Part shown: positions 8,160-16,312 of the stretch, in pieces
Position numbering within the stretch: position 1 is the stretch's first letter
Layout of the letters: the number at the start of each line of letters is the position of its first letter
Source: Bryobacterales bacterium
GTDB taxonomy: Bacteria; Acidobacteriota; Terriglobia; Bryobacterales; Bryobacteraceae
Assembly: GCA_003164035.1 (NCBI GenBank)
Contig: PLRS01000008.1
Span: 1-37,176, forward strand
Length of the DNA: 37,176 bases
Direction of reading: 5' to 3'
Program-made: the position numbers and the translations under genes
Notes under the pieces: generated by a model
Database searches by the model: none
Seen by the model: only the letters and a program-made list of their open reading frames with translations
What the model was told of the DNA's origin: nothing

Positions 8160-10598
8160 CTATCTCCGCAGCACGCCACGGTTCGGATCGAGCGTCACCT
8201 TCAGCGGCGGCTGCGCCAGCGGCACCGTGAAAGTCACCGGGTCGGTTTCGGCGCGGACCCATTGGGTGATCGAGCGTCCTCTTGCGAGTTGGATTTCGAC
8301 CGGCACGGCAGTGGCGAAATCTTCGTCGACGTCGCTCTCGGTCACCGTGCCTACCAGCTTCAGGGCGGGGGCTTTGCCTTTCACCGCCCAGCTCAGCTTG
8401 AGGGCGGGAATGCCGGTGCCGTAGACCCAGTTATCGAAGAACGCTTCCAGACGTGGGTCCTCCGTTTTAGGCGGGAGAAAACTCGCGGCCAGGCGCCGGA
8501 AATCGTCGGTGGAAATCGAGCGGTGGTCGTAGCGGTGCAAAATCTCGGCCATCAGCGCGAGGAAGCGCTGGTCGCCCATGCGGCGGCGCAGCATGTGGAG
8601 GATCCAGGTGCTTTTGCCGTAGGTGATGGCACGGTAGGCATTCGGCTGGTGTGAAGAATCGAGTCGGCCGCCCATCACCAAGGGGCCGGTGGATTCGACT
8701 GTTTTGCCGTCCTCGCCCTTGGCCAGCAATTCGCTGCGGTAGCTGTCCAGCAGGAGATCCTCGGCCCGGGTTCCCTTGGTTTTCTCGATATAGAGCAGGG
8801 CGGAGTAGTTCGCGAGCGCCTCCATCAGCCAGGCGTCGTGGTAATTGGTGGTGGTGACGCGGTTGCCCCACCATTGATGGGCGGTTTCGTGAGTCTGCAG
8901 CAACTCGCCGAAGAACAGCTCCTGGGTAATGGTGGGCGCGCCGTGGTTGCGCGGGAGGGCCTTCAGGTACGACAGTGTGGAAAGGTAGATGAGCCCCGGG
9001 AAGCCCTGCCCGAAGGTGCCCGGAATGGGCGACACGGCAAGCTCCGGAAGGGTTGGGGGACCGAAACGAGCGGTCATGAATTCGAGGGCGCCGGCGACTT
9101 CCGCGGCGAGGTCCTTCAGGCGCCCAAGCGGATCGGGCGGGACCTCGGGAGCGGTTTGCACGATCTGGCCCAACACTCGCGGACGCGCGCTCCGGGGCTC
9201 GATGGCAAGCAGGGGCTCCCGCGGCTTCAAGCTTGCTTCCAGTTGGCGATTGGCGTACACGTCCACGGTATAGCCGCCGCGGCTCTGGCTGGCGTGGGCG
9301 TAGTTGCCCAGGTTGAAAGCGGCCAGGCGGATGGCGGCGCCGGTGTGCAGGTGGGTGTAACGCCACTGGTCGTCTTCCCGCTGCTTCACGAGCGTGCCCG
9401 GACCGGCCAGAACCAGGTCTTTGGGGTAGCGGAATTGCAGATCGTAAGTGGCGAAATTCAAACCATGCGCGGGATACCAGGTACCGCGCGCGTCGATGTA
9501 GAGCACGCGGTCGCCGGCGTCCTCAATGACCTTTCCGGCGTGGTGAAATTCGAACTCGTATGTCCGCCCCAGCCGCATGGGCTCTGGCGGCAGCACGACG
9601 AAAACGCTGTTGCCGGACAAGCCGGTGGCGAACGCAGCGCTGCCGCGGCGTGTGCCATCGCCATGCACCGGCTCCGGCTCCAGCACCTCCGCCTGGCGGC
9701 CGTCCACGCGCACCGAGCTTACGCTTTCGGCATCGGCGATATCGAAGTCCACGGCCGCCAGATTGTCGGCCAGCGGCACAATCCGGCAACGAGTGACCGC
9801 AGCGAGCCCCAGGTCTTCGCCGATGGAGGCGTCGATGCGGTAGTCGGCAACGGTGAAATCGGGCCGCGGCGGCGCCGGGTTGCGTCGCGCCGAACGCGCC
9901 GGGAAGCTGGTCCACGACTGAAATTGGGCGCGGCCGTCGTGAGTCTCGATGGCACCCGCCAGGACTTGTTCCTGGCTTTCCGGATCGTAAGCCATTTCGA
10001 AATTCCCCAGCTTCCGGCCGGCAAAGATGCCGGTGAACAGCCCCAGCTTCCTGGCCGGTCCGCCGAGCAGGTCGAGGACCAGCCTGGCGCGGTAGCCACC
10101 ACTCAGATTGTGGAACACCTGGGACCACTCTTCGTCCAGCAGTGCGCCCACCTCCGGGGTCTTGCGGCTGGAGGGACTGGCGGCGATCTGGGCCTTGAGG
10201 ACGCTGGCATCGTCGCCGGTGAAAACGAACAGCGCCGAGAGGAAATGCTCGTCCAGGTTGGGCGAGTGAATATGCGCAGCCAGCGAAGCCCTTTCGGCCC
10301 GATCCGGCGCCAGCAGGAGCACTTCGCCGTCGCCGCCCTCCACGTCGGCCGCGAATACGGCCGCAATCGGTTTGCCCGCCAGCGGTTTGCTCAGGATCAA
10401 GTGCCCGTCGTTCAAATAGATACGGATATCTTCCTTGACGATCTCGAGGTCGCGAACGCGGTAGCACGAATCGCGGTCGAACGTCAGCTCGCGCATCGCC
10501 CGGACCAGGTTGGCGGCCGCACCACCGGCGACGCCCACCGGCGGCTGGGCCGCCAATGCGCCGGCAATCAAGATGATAACGATGGCTGCCCGTTTCAC
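8160..10598 (-). CDS. Secreted M1-like metallopeptidase lacking the GxMEN motif
   Basis: An 812-aa protein with an N-terminal signal peptide (about residues 1-17, ending ALAAQ) and a GTG start preceded by GAGG. A large N-terminal region (about 20-400) is beta-rich. The catalytic zinc site is complete: HETAH at 570-574, then Glu 593 in the exact HEXXH-X18-E spacing of the gluzincin M1 family, with WLMEALANYSALLYIE around it. The aminopeptidase exopeptidase motif (GxMEN) should lie about 30 residues upstream. The aligned position reads GLIYL (535-539), without the Glu that binds the substrate amino end. The protein may therefore be a zinc peptidase with altered specificity rather than a classical aminopeptidase. 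It is probably periplasmic or extracellular. Confidence 0.88.
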   Translation of the reverse strand: MKRAAIVIILIAGALAAQPPVGVAGGAAANLVRAMRELTFDRDSCYRVRDLEIVKEDIRIYLNDGHLILSKPLAGKPIAAVFAADVEGGDGEVLLLAPDRAERASLAAHIHSPNLDEHFLSALFVFTGDDASVLKAQIAASPSSRKTPEVGALLDEEWSQVFHNLSGGYRARLVLDLLGGPARKLGLFTGIFAGRKLGNFEMAYDPESQEQVLAGAIETHDGRAQFQSWTSFPARSARRNPAPPRPDFTVADYRIDASIGEDLGLAAVTRCRIVPLADNLAAVDFDIADAESVSSVRVDGRQAEVLEPEPVHGDGTRRGSAAFATGLSGNSVFVVLPPEPMRLGRTYEFEFHHAGKVIEDAGDRVLYIDARGTWYPAHGLNFATYDLQFRYPKDLVLAGPGTLVKQREDDQWRYTHLHTGAAIRLAAFNLGNYAHASQSRGGYTVDVYANRQLEASLKPREPLLAIEPRSARPRVLGQIVQTAPEVPPDPLGRLKDLAAEVAGALEFMTARFGPPTLPELAVSPIPGTFGQGFPGLIYLSTLSYLKALPRNHGAPTITQELFFGELLQTHETAHQWWGNRVTTTNYHDAWLMEALANYSALLYIEKTKGTRAEDLLLDSYRSELLAKGEDGKTVESTGPLVMGGRLDSSHQPNAYRAITYGKSTWILHMLRRRMGDQRFLALMAEILHRYDHRSISTDDFRRLAASFLPPKTEDPRLEAFFDNWVYGTGIPALKLSWAVKGKAPALKLVGTVTESDVDEDFATAVPVEIQLARGRSITQWVRAETDPVTFTVPLAQPPLKVTLDPNRGVLRR

Positions 10599-10764
10599 GT
10601 CGAAAGCCTCATCGTCCCCTGGCCTGCATAAGCTGTACTACTACCAGGCAATCCCTTCGCGCCCCGCAACGATTCCACCGTGGGGCAGACCATCGTTTTC
10701 CGTGGTCTGCCCCGCAATTGGGCATTGAACTCTATAAATGGATTTCGTTGCGGCTTGCCGCTCT

Positions 10765-10884
10765 GCGGGGCGGGCAATTCTGCCCGCAGCCGCCTTTTTA
10801 GGCGGCTCTTTCGAGGCGTGGCGCCTCTTCCAACCCGGCGAGGGCCGCCTAAAAGCCGGCTGCAGCCAGAATTGGCTGCCCCAC
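10765..10884. repeat. Palindromic repeat, family B copy 1
   Basis: A 120-bp GC-rich palindromic unit runs from GCGGGGCGGGCAATTCTGCC to CAGCCAGAATTGGCTGCCCC. Internal stems are GCCGCCTTTTTAGGCGGC and GCCGCCTAAAAGCCGGC. It is about 85 percent alike by eye to 16143-16263, and a shortened copy is at 36829-36893. It lies in the 337-bp gap between the divergent peptidase and sensor kinase genes (10599-10935). Apart from a possible -10 box at 10928, I see nothing else in that gap. Confidence 0.75.
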
Positions 10885-10927
10885 GATTGAGCGGAACGTC
10901 GCCACGGTTGCCGTGCATAGCTCTTAC

Positions 10928-10933
10928 TATACT
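10928..10933 (+). promoter_or_regulatory. Possible -10 box (TATACT) of the CHASE2 kinase operon
   Basis: TATACT lies 2 bases before the triple ATG at 10936, 10939 and 10942. If it is a -10 box, transcription would begin at about the third ATG and the mRNA would be leaderless. No good -35 hexamer is seen at the right distance, so this is weak. The same hexamer precedes several other genes in the window. Confidence 0.3.
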
Positions 10934-10935
10934 TA

Positions 10936-12840
10936 ATGATGATGACGCGTCCGGCGTGGAAAAGCACCGCGCGGTACGGGGGCCTATTGGCAGCCGCCTT
11001 TCTGGCCGCCGTGCTGGCCAGCCTCCAGCCCGAACTCGGCGAAGGGCTGGATCATTGGGCCTACGACTTCATGTTCCGGAGCTACGAGCCGCCCGCCTGG
11101 CAAACCCAATCCGTGATCCTCGCCATCGACGAGGAGACACTCTATGCCTACCATGGGGTCGACCACTTGCGAGGCCCGCTGGCTTCCGCGATGCGCTCGC
11201 TTGCCGCAGCCGCACCCAAGGCAATTGCCATTGACGTCACCCTGGCCGATCCCGGGGATACCAGGACCGACGACGAACTGGCGGCGGCGTTCGCGGCCAC
11301 ACCGCGCGTCGTGTTGGCCAGCGACATGGGCAGCGGCGAGGGCTGGGACGATCCATTGCCCAAGTTTCGGGCAAGCGTCGCGGCGCTTGGCCAGGTACAC
11401 ACCGAGCCCGATTCCGACGGCATTACGCGCGCCATTGCGCTCGAAAAGCGAATCGGCAAGGTGCGCCGCTGGGCGCTGTCGCTGGAGGCTTTTCGGCTCA
11501 GCCGCGGCGCCGCGCACATTCTGGAATCGCCGCAGGATATTCAGGTGGGAGACACCATCATCCCGGTTCCCAAGCAGGAGACCGACAGTACCCGCAACCG
11601 CAACGACAGCCGTGTCATGCGGGTTCGATACATCCCCGCCGACCGCCCCCACGCCATTCCCCGGATTTCGCTGAAGAAGCTGGTCGACGATCCGTCGCTG
11701 GCGCGGCAGTGCGCGGGCAAGGTAGTATTCGCCGGTCTGACCGTCGTCACGGCCCTGCACGACCGATTGCAGACCCCGGTAGCGCCCGCGGCCCAGATAG
11801 CGGGAGTGGAAATCAACGCCAACGCCTTCGAGACCATGGCGCAGGGATTGTTCCTTACCGACGTTGCCTACGCATGGGTCCTGCTTTTCAGCCTGGGGCT
11901 GGTGGCGGGCGCCGGTCTGGCGTTTCGGTATCTTCCCGGCGCTCCGGCCTACGCCGCGGCGGCGGCTATTCTGGTGCTGGCCGGCGCGGTGCCCTATATT
12001 CTGTTTATCCACCGCCTGGTGCTGCCGTTCTCGATGCCGGCTCTGTCCGCCGCGCTCGGTACCATGGCGGCAGCGGGTTATTATTATCTGGTGATCCGGC
12101 GCGACCTGGCGGTGGAACACGCCGCCCGCACCCGCTACCAACAGGCCATGCAGTTCGTTACCCATGAGATGCGCACGCCGCTTTCGGCCATCCAGGGCTC
12201 CAGCGAACTGATGACGCGCTACGCCCTCAACGAGGAGAAGCGCAAGCAGATCGCGCAGTTGATCAACACCGAATCGAAGCGCCTGGCCCGGATGGTGGAA
12301 GTGTTTCTAAGCGTGGAGAGGCTCTCCGCCGGGCAGATGGAGCTGAAGCGGGAACCGATCGGCGTCAGGGCCATGGTGGAATTATGCGTGGAGCGCGTCC
12401 GGCCGCTGGCGGAACGCAAACACATCGCGGTCGTGATCGAGCCCGTCGGGGAAGACCTTTACCTTTCCGGCGATCGCGAGTTAATGGAATACGCCTGCTA
12501 CAATCTGCTTACCAACGCAGTAAAGTACTCCCCACAGCGGACCGAGGTGACGGTATCCGCGCGAAGAAGCGAAGGCATCGTCGGCATCGCGGTCAAAGAT
12601 CAAGGCATCGGAATGGACCAGAAGGAAGTCCGGCAGATTTTCCAGAAATTCTATCGCACCCGGAAGGCCGAGGAATCGGGGGAAGCCGGCAGCGGCATCG
12701 GCCTGTCCATCGTGCAGCAAATCGTGGAGCAACACGATGGCCGCATCGAGGTGACGAGCCAACCCGGCGCGGGCTCGTGCTTTACGGTGGTTCTGCCGGC
12801 CGCGCAGGCACCCGTGGAAAACCCGGTGGAACGAACCTGA
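10936..12840 (+). CDS. Sensor histidine kinase with extracytoplasmic CHASE2 domain
   Basis: A 634-aa membrane kinase. One N-terminal helix (about 14-30) leads into a CHASE2 domain (about 35-300), recognised by LDHWAYDFMFR, VILAIDEETL, PKAIAIDVTLAD and GKVVFAGLT. Three membrane helices at about 308-390 follow, then a HisKA domain with the phosphorylatable His 410 in FVTHEMRTPLSAI. The HATPase domain has YNLLTNAVKYSP (N box), DQGIGM (G1) and GSGIGLSIVQQI (G2). The stimulus is unknown. Its stop overlaps the start of the response-regulator gene by one base (TGATG), so the pair should act as one two-component system. The start could be any of three consecutive ATG codons. Confidence 0.94.
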   Translation: MMMTRPAWKSTARYGGLLAAAFLAAVLASLQPELGEGLDHWAYDFMFRSYEPPAWQTQSVILAIDEETLYAYHGVDHLRGPLASAMRSLAAAAPKAIAIDVTLADPGDTRTDDELAAAFAATPRVVLASDMGSGEGWDDPLPKFRASVAALGQVHTEPDSDGITRAIALEKRIGKVRRWALSLEAFRLSRGAAHILESPQDIQVGDTIIPVPKQETDSTRNRNDSRVMRVRYIPADRPHAIPRISLKKLVDDPSLARQCAGKVVFAGLTVVTALHDRLQTPVAPAAQIAGVEINANAFETMAQGLFLTDVAYAWVLLFSLGLVAGAGLAFRYLPGAPAYAAAAAILVLAGAVPYILFIHRLVLPFSMPALSAALGTMAAAGYYYLVIRRDLAVEHAARTRYQQAMQFVTHEMRTPLSAIQGSSELMTRYALNEEKRKQIAQLINTESKRLARMVEVFLSVERLSAGQMELKREPIGVRAMVELCVERVRPLAERKHIAVVIEPVGEDLYLSGDRELMEYACYNLLTNAVKYSPQRTEVTVSARRSEGIVGIAVKDQGIGMDQKEVRQIFQKFYRTRKAEESGEAGSGIGLSIVQQIVEQHDGRIEVTSQPGAGSCFTVVLPAAQAPVENPVERT

Positions 12841-14147
12841 TGGAGAAACTACTACTGGTAGAGGACGATCCGGCGCTCCAGTTCACGATCCAACTCGCGC
12901 TGGAGGAAAAGGGCTACGCGGTGGAAGCTGCGTCCACCACCAGCGAGGCCATCGAGCGGTTGGCCGAGAACGCCTATCCCATCGTCATCACCGACATTTA
13001 TATCGACGAGCGCACGGGCCTCGATGTGCTCGATGCCGCCAAGCGCAAAGACCCCCATTGCGCCGTCATCCTGATGACCGGGCGGGGAACGGTCGAAACG
13101 GTCATGGCGGCCACGCGCGGCGGCGCCTTCGATTACATCGCCAAACCCTTCGACCTGGACGTCATGATGGACGCCGTGGAGCGCGCCGAGGCCGCCCGCG
13201 CCGAACAGGAGGGCGAAGCCGAAGAAGAGGACATGCCGGAAACCGAGATGATCGGCGTGTCACCCGGCATGGTCGAGGTTTACAAGGTGGTTTCCCGGGT
13301 GGCCCCCACCGATGCCACGGTCGTGCTGGAAGGCGAAACCGGAACGGGCAAAGACCTGGTGGCGCGGATGATCCACCGTTTCAGCGGCGCGCGGGCCAGC
13401 CAGCCGTTCGTGCCCGTGGATTGCGGCGCCATCGCCCCCACCCTGCTCGAAAGCGAGTTGTTCGGCGCCATGCGGGGAGCGTTCACCGGCGCCGACCGCG
13501 ACCGGGTGGGCGTTTTCGAAGCGGCCAACCGCGGCACGGTCTTCCTGGATGAAATCGGCGACATCGAGCTCAGTTTCCAACTCGCCCTCCTGCGCTTTCT
13601 GGAGAACCACGAAATTCGCCCGGTGGGCGCCAGCCGCGCCAAGAAAGTGGACGTGCGCATTGTCGCCGCCACCAATCGCGATCTGCAGCATATGGTGGAA
13701 GACGGCAAGTTTCGCGAAGACCTGTGGCACCGGCTGAATGTCGTGCGTATCGTGATGCCGCCCTTGCGCGAGCGGCGCGGCGACGTACCCCTGTTGGCTC
13801 GCTTCTTCCTGAATAAGTTCAACCGGCTCTATTCTCGCGAGGTCAAACTCACCGAGTCGGGGATCAAGGCCCTCCAGGATTACACCTGGCCCGGCAACGT
13901 GCGCCAGTTGCAGCACCTGATCGAGCGTCTCAGCGTGCTGGCCGAGCGCGTCGACGCCGCCGCGGTGCTGCAGGCGCTGACGGTGATGGAATCGCGCGAT
14001 AAGCCGGTCGAAACCCTGGCCGACGCCGAAGAGGAACAGATCCGGCGCGTGCTGTCCGCCACCGGCGGCAACAAAAGCAAAGCCGCCCAAATTCTGGGGA
14101 TCGAGCGAAAGACTCTCTACCGCAAGCTGGATCGCATGAAGCTGTAG
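12840..14147 (+). CDS. Sigma-54-dependent response regulator, NtrC family
   Basis: A 435-aa three-domain regulator. The receiver domain (1-120) has acidic residues ED at 8-9, the phospho-acceptor Asp 52 (VITDIYID) and Lys in AKPF. The AAA+ domain has Walker A GETGTGKD from residue 165, the sigma-54 contact loop GAFTGA at 213-218, Walker B GTVFLDEIGDI, and sensor/arginine finger segments (FREDLWHRLNVV, LRERRGDVP). The Fis-type helix-turn-helix at the C-terminus (KSKAAQILGIERKTLYRKL) binds enhancer-like sites. An acidic linker (EEEDMPETE) joins receiver and AAA+ parts. Because GAFTGA is intact it should activate sigma-54 promoters when phosphorylated by the coupled CHASE2 kinase. Its targets are not evident here. 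Confidence 0.96.
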   Translation: MEKLLLVEDDPALQFTIQLALEEKGYAVEAASTTSEAIERLAENAYPIVITDIYIDERTGLDVLDAAKRKDPHCAVILMTGRGTVETVMAATRGGAFDYIAKPFDLDVMMDAVERAEAARAEQEGEAEEEDMPETEMIGVSPGMVEVYKVVSRVAPTDATVVLEGETGTGKDLVARMIHRFSGARASQPFVPVDCGAIAPTLLESELFGAMRGAFTGADRDRVGVFEAANRGTVFLDEIGDIELSFQLALLRFLENHEIRPVGASRAKKVDVRIVAATNRDLQHMVEDGKFREDLWHRLNVVRIVMPPLRERRGDVPLLARFFLNKFNRLYSREVKLTESGIKALQDYTWPGNVRQLQHLIERLSVLAERVDAAAVLQALTVMESRDKPVETLADAEEEQIRRVLSATGGNKSKAAQILGIERKTLYRKLDRMKL

Positions 14148-14191
14148 CCCCTCTTCGTGGCCGAGGCGCTGAAATCCGCGCCGCCGCCGGA

Positions 14192-14197
14192 TATACT
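14192..14197 (+). promoter_or_regulatory. Possible -10 box of the Gfo/Idh/MocA gene
   Basis: TATACT is 22 bases upstream of the ATG at 14220, with AGGAG at about 14206-14210 in between as ribosome binding site. The -35 region is GC-rich and poor. Confidence 0.35.
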
Positions 14198-14219
14198 TGC
14201 AGTTCAGGAGTTCTCAACG

Positions 14220-15332
14220 ATGAGCAACGCTACGCCACGCCGCGATTTCATGAAGGGCGCCGCCACCGGCATCCTCATCCTCGCCCCTCAGGTCGTCAAG
14301 GGCTATCAGGCTAATTCCGCGCTTTCGGTCGGATTGATCGGATGCGGACGCCGCGGAACCGCCATCACCGCCTTCTTTGCGCAGAATGAATTCGCCAAGG
14401 TGGCGGCGCTGTGCGACATTTATGACGACCAGCTTGCGCAGGCGGCGCAGAAATTCTCCGGAGCCCGCCAGTTCAAGGACCTGAACGACGTGCTGGCCAG
14501 CGACGTCGACGCCGTCTACATCGCTACTCCGCCCTACCTGCACCCGCCCCACTTCGAGGCGGCCGTAAAGGCGCGCAAGCACATCTTCATGGAGAAGCCG
14601 GCCGGCGTGGACGTTGCCGGCGTGAAACGGGTAGTCGAGGCCGCGAAGTATGCCGACAAGACCAAGCGCATCAGCATCGATTTCCAGCAGCGCTACGGCA
14701 AGGATTACAAAGCCGCCCACCAGATCGTTCAATCCGGCCAGCTTGGCAGGATCGTGGAAGTGCGGGCGTCGTGGCTGAGCGGCGGGTTGCCGCTGCGCGA
14801 AGGACATCCGGCCGACCAGGAAGAGATGCGCAACTGGCTTTTCTATCGCGAGAAATCGGGCGACTTCATCGTCGAACAGGACTGTCACAATCTCGACGTG
14901 GTCAACTGGTTCACCGGCATGCACCCCGTGCGCGCCTTCGGCTATGGCGGACGCATGGTCCGCAAGAGCCCCGGCAACATCATGGACAATCTTGCCCTCA
15001 CCTACCACTTCGACAACGGCCTCGTGTTCAGCTACAGCGCCAACCAGATTTCCAAAGGCGGATTTGCGGACGTTTCCGAGACGTTCCTTTGCGAAAACGG
15101 CACCATCACCACCTCGCGCAAGGGCTACAAGCTGTATAACGGCGGCAAGGAGCCCGTGGTGGTGACCACCAGCTACGACATCACCAAGGACGCGGTGGAC
15201 GATTTTGTCGACGGCGCGCGCCATGGCCGCCTGGAAAATGCCGCCTTCGCCGCGGCCGAGAGCACCCTAACCGGAATCATGGGCCGCGAATCGATCTATA
15301 GCGGACGAGAAAAAACCTGGGAGCCGGTCTAG
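14220..15332 (+). CDS. Tat-exported Gfo/Idh/MocA-family oxidoreductase
   Basis: A 370-aa protein starting with a twin-arginine signal (RRDFMKGAATGILILAP), so it should be folded with its cofactor in the cytoplasm and then exported. The Rossmann fold follows with VGLIGCGRRGTAI for NAD(P) binding. VYIATPPYLHPPHFEAAVKARKHIFMEKPAG contains the conserved EKP lysine. The C-terminal alpha/beta domain has DFIVEQDCHNLDVVNWFTG, with the His residue typical of sugar dehydrogenases of this family. Exported members are common in Acidobacteria and Planctomycetes; substrates are usually sugars or inositol-like polyols but cannot be told here. The start is set by AGGAG about 9 bases upstream. The stop abuts a MITE-like palindrome. 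Confidence 0.93.
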   Translation: MSNATPRRDFMKGAATGILILAPQVVKGYQANSALSVGLIGCGRRGTAITAFFAQNEFAKVAALCDIYDDQLAQAAQKFSGARQFKDLNDVLASDVDAVYIATPPYLHPPHFEAAVKARKHIFMEKPAGVDVAGVKRVVEAAKYADKTKRISIDFQQRYGKDYKAAHQIVQSGQLGRIVEVRASWLSGGLPLREGHPADQEEMRNWLFYREKSGDFIVEQDCHNLDVVNWFTGMHPVRAFGYGGRMVRKSPGNIMDNLALTYHFDNGLVFSYSANQISKGGFADVSETFLCENGTITTSRKGYKLYNGGKEPVVVTTSYDITKDAVDDFVDGARHGRLENAAFAAAESTLTGIMGRESIYSGREKTWEPV

Positions 15333-15334
15333 TT

Positions 15335-15426
15335 CCAATGCTGTTCACTTAACTCGTGGCGCAGGCTGTCGAGCCTGCAGAGCCGAGAGTCATCTCGGCT
15401 TTTCTTGCTTAAGTGAACAGCATTGG
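15335..15426. repeat. 92-bp MITE-like element with 18-bp perfect terminal inverted repeats
   Basis: The ends CCAATGCTGTTCACTTAA (15335-15352) and its exact complement (15409-15426) enclose two further palindromes, GCAGGCTGTCGAGCCTGC and AGCCGAGAGTCATCTCGGCT. GTCTAG occurs at 15327-15332 and again at 15427-15432, but two bases (TT) separate the left one from the element, so a target duplication is not clear. The length and perfect ends suggest a miniature transposable element. It lies between two convergent genes, where its hairpins could also serve as a terminator. Only one copy is in the window. Confidence 0.7.
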
Positions 15427-15440
15427 GTCTAGCTCCCGCT

Positions 15441-16028
15441 TCACCTCGCCGCCGCGTGCAGCCGGTTGATGGCGCAGCCGATGGAGTGGGTGGTGGGATG
15501 GGCCACCCTCTTGCCGGCCAGCACCGCCTCCAGCGCATCGGCCAGGTCGTGGACGGTGGCTTGATAGCGCTCGCTGCCGAAGTCCGCCACGCGATCGTCG
15601 ATGCGGCCCAGGTACGCCAGCCTGCCTCCCGGCGCGAGCACGGCCACCTGCGGCGTAATGCTGGCGCCGGTGAAATCCACCAGTTGCTGCCGCGGGTCGA
15701 GCAGCAGCGGGAACGAATAGCGGTAATCGCGGGCGTAGCGCGCCACCTCGTTTTCCGCAATGGTGACGTCGGCTTGAACCGCGTAGAATCGCACCCCGCG
15801 CGGGCTAAAACGGTCGTGGAGCCGGTTCATTTCCGGCACATAGCTGTTGGCCACGGGGCAATCGATGGTGACGAAAAACAACACCGCGATCCGCGCCCCG
15901 GTCCATTCCGCCGCCTGGTGCGGGGTGCCGTTGGTGTCCCGCAAAGCCGACGTGGGCGCGGATGCCGCGCTCAAGATCGATGCGGCAACCAGCCAGCCAC
16001 CAACCCGAGCCGAATCGAAGCGGCGCAT
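15441..16028 (-). CDS. Exported redoxin (thioredoxin-fold) protein
   Basis: A 195-aa protein with a signal peptide (about 1-28, WLVAASILSAASAPTSA) and a thioredoxin-like AhpC/TSA fold: RIAVLFFVTIDCPVANSYVPEM, FSPRGVRFYAVQADV, a cis-Pro region (ASITPQVAVLAPGG) and LAYLGRIDD. The active-site segment has a single Cys (C57, DCPVANS) rather than CxxC. A second Cys is near the C-terminus (C185, SIGCAI) and could resolve it, but that is an inference. It probably acts in the periplasm on thiols or peroxides. On its strand TATAGT lies at 16046-16051 and GAGGGGGG precedes the ATG. It faces the Gfo/Idh/MocA gene across the MITE-like element. Confidence 0.85.
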   Translation of the reverse strand: MRRFDSARVGGWLVAASILSAASAPTSALRDTNGTPHQAAEWTGARIAVLFFVTIDCPVANSYVPEMNRLHDRFSPRGVRFYAVQADVTIAENEVARYARDYRYSFPLLLDPRQQLVDFTGASITPQVAVLAPGGRLAYLGRIDDRVADFGSERYQATVHDLADALEAVLAGKRVAHPTTHSIGCAINRLHAAAR

Positions 16029-16142
16029 CCGGACCCCCCTCAGCTACTATAATCGCCGATTTCGTTTACACCGTTTCTTCGTGGCGCGGACTCTCCGTCC
16101 AATGCCACATACTTTTCCAGCCAACGCCCGCCTGCGTAAGTT

Positions 16143-16263
16143 GTGGGGCGGGCAATTTTGCCCGCAGCCGCCTTTTTAGGCGGCTCTTTCGATGTGCAGC
16201 GGGTCTTCCTGCCGGGCGAGAGCCGGCCAAAAAGCCGGCTGCAGCCAGAATTGGCTGCCCCAC
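16143..16263. repeat. Palindromic repeat, family B copy 2
   Basis: The 121-bp unit starts GTGGGGCGGGCAATTTTGCC and ends GGCTGCCCCAC, with internal stems GCCGCCTTTTTAGGCGGC and GCCGGCCAAAAAGCCGGC. It closely matches 10765-10884. It sits between the redoxin gene start and the end of uppS. The rest of this 284-bp gap shows no gene. Confidence 0.78.
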
Positions 16264-16312
16264 GATCTGTGCAGAATGTCGCCCTAAACGGTCCATCCGC
16301 CGCACCGCTCCC

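Noticed and set aside
8838-10631. Long plus-strand frame opposite the M1-like peptidase
   Set aside because: Shadow frame: no domain, and His/Gly/Arg-rich as expected from the complement of a high-GC gene.
12384-12839. Upstream extension of the response-regulator frame into the kinase gene
   Set aside because: The receiver domain begins exactly at ATG 12840, which overlaps the kinase stop; the earlier codons are a shadow of the kinase.
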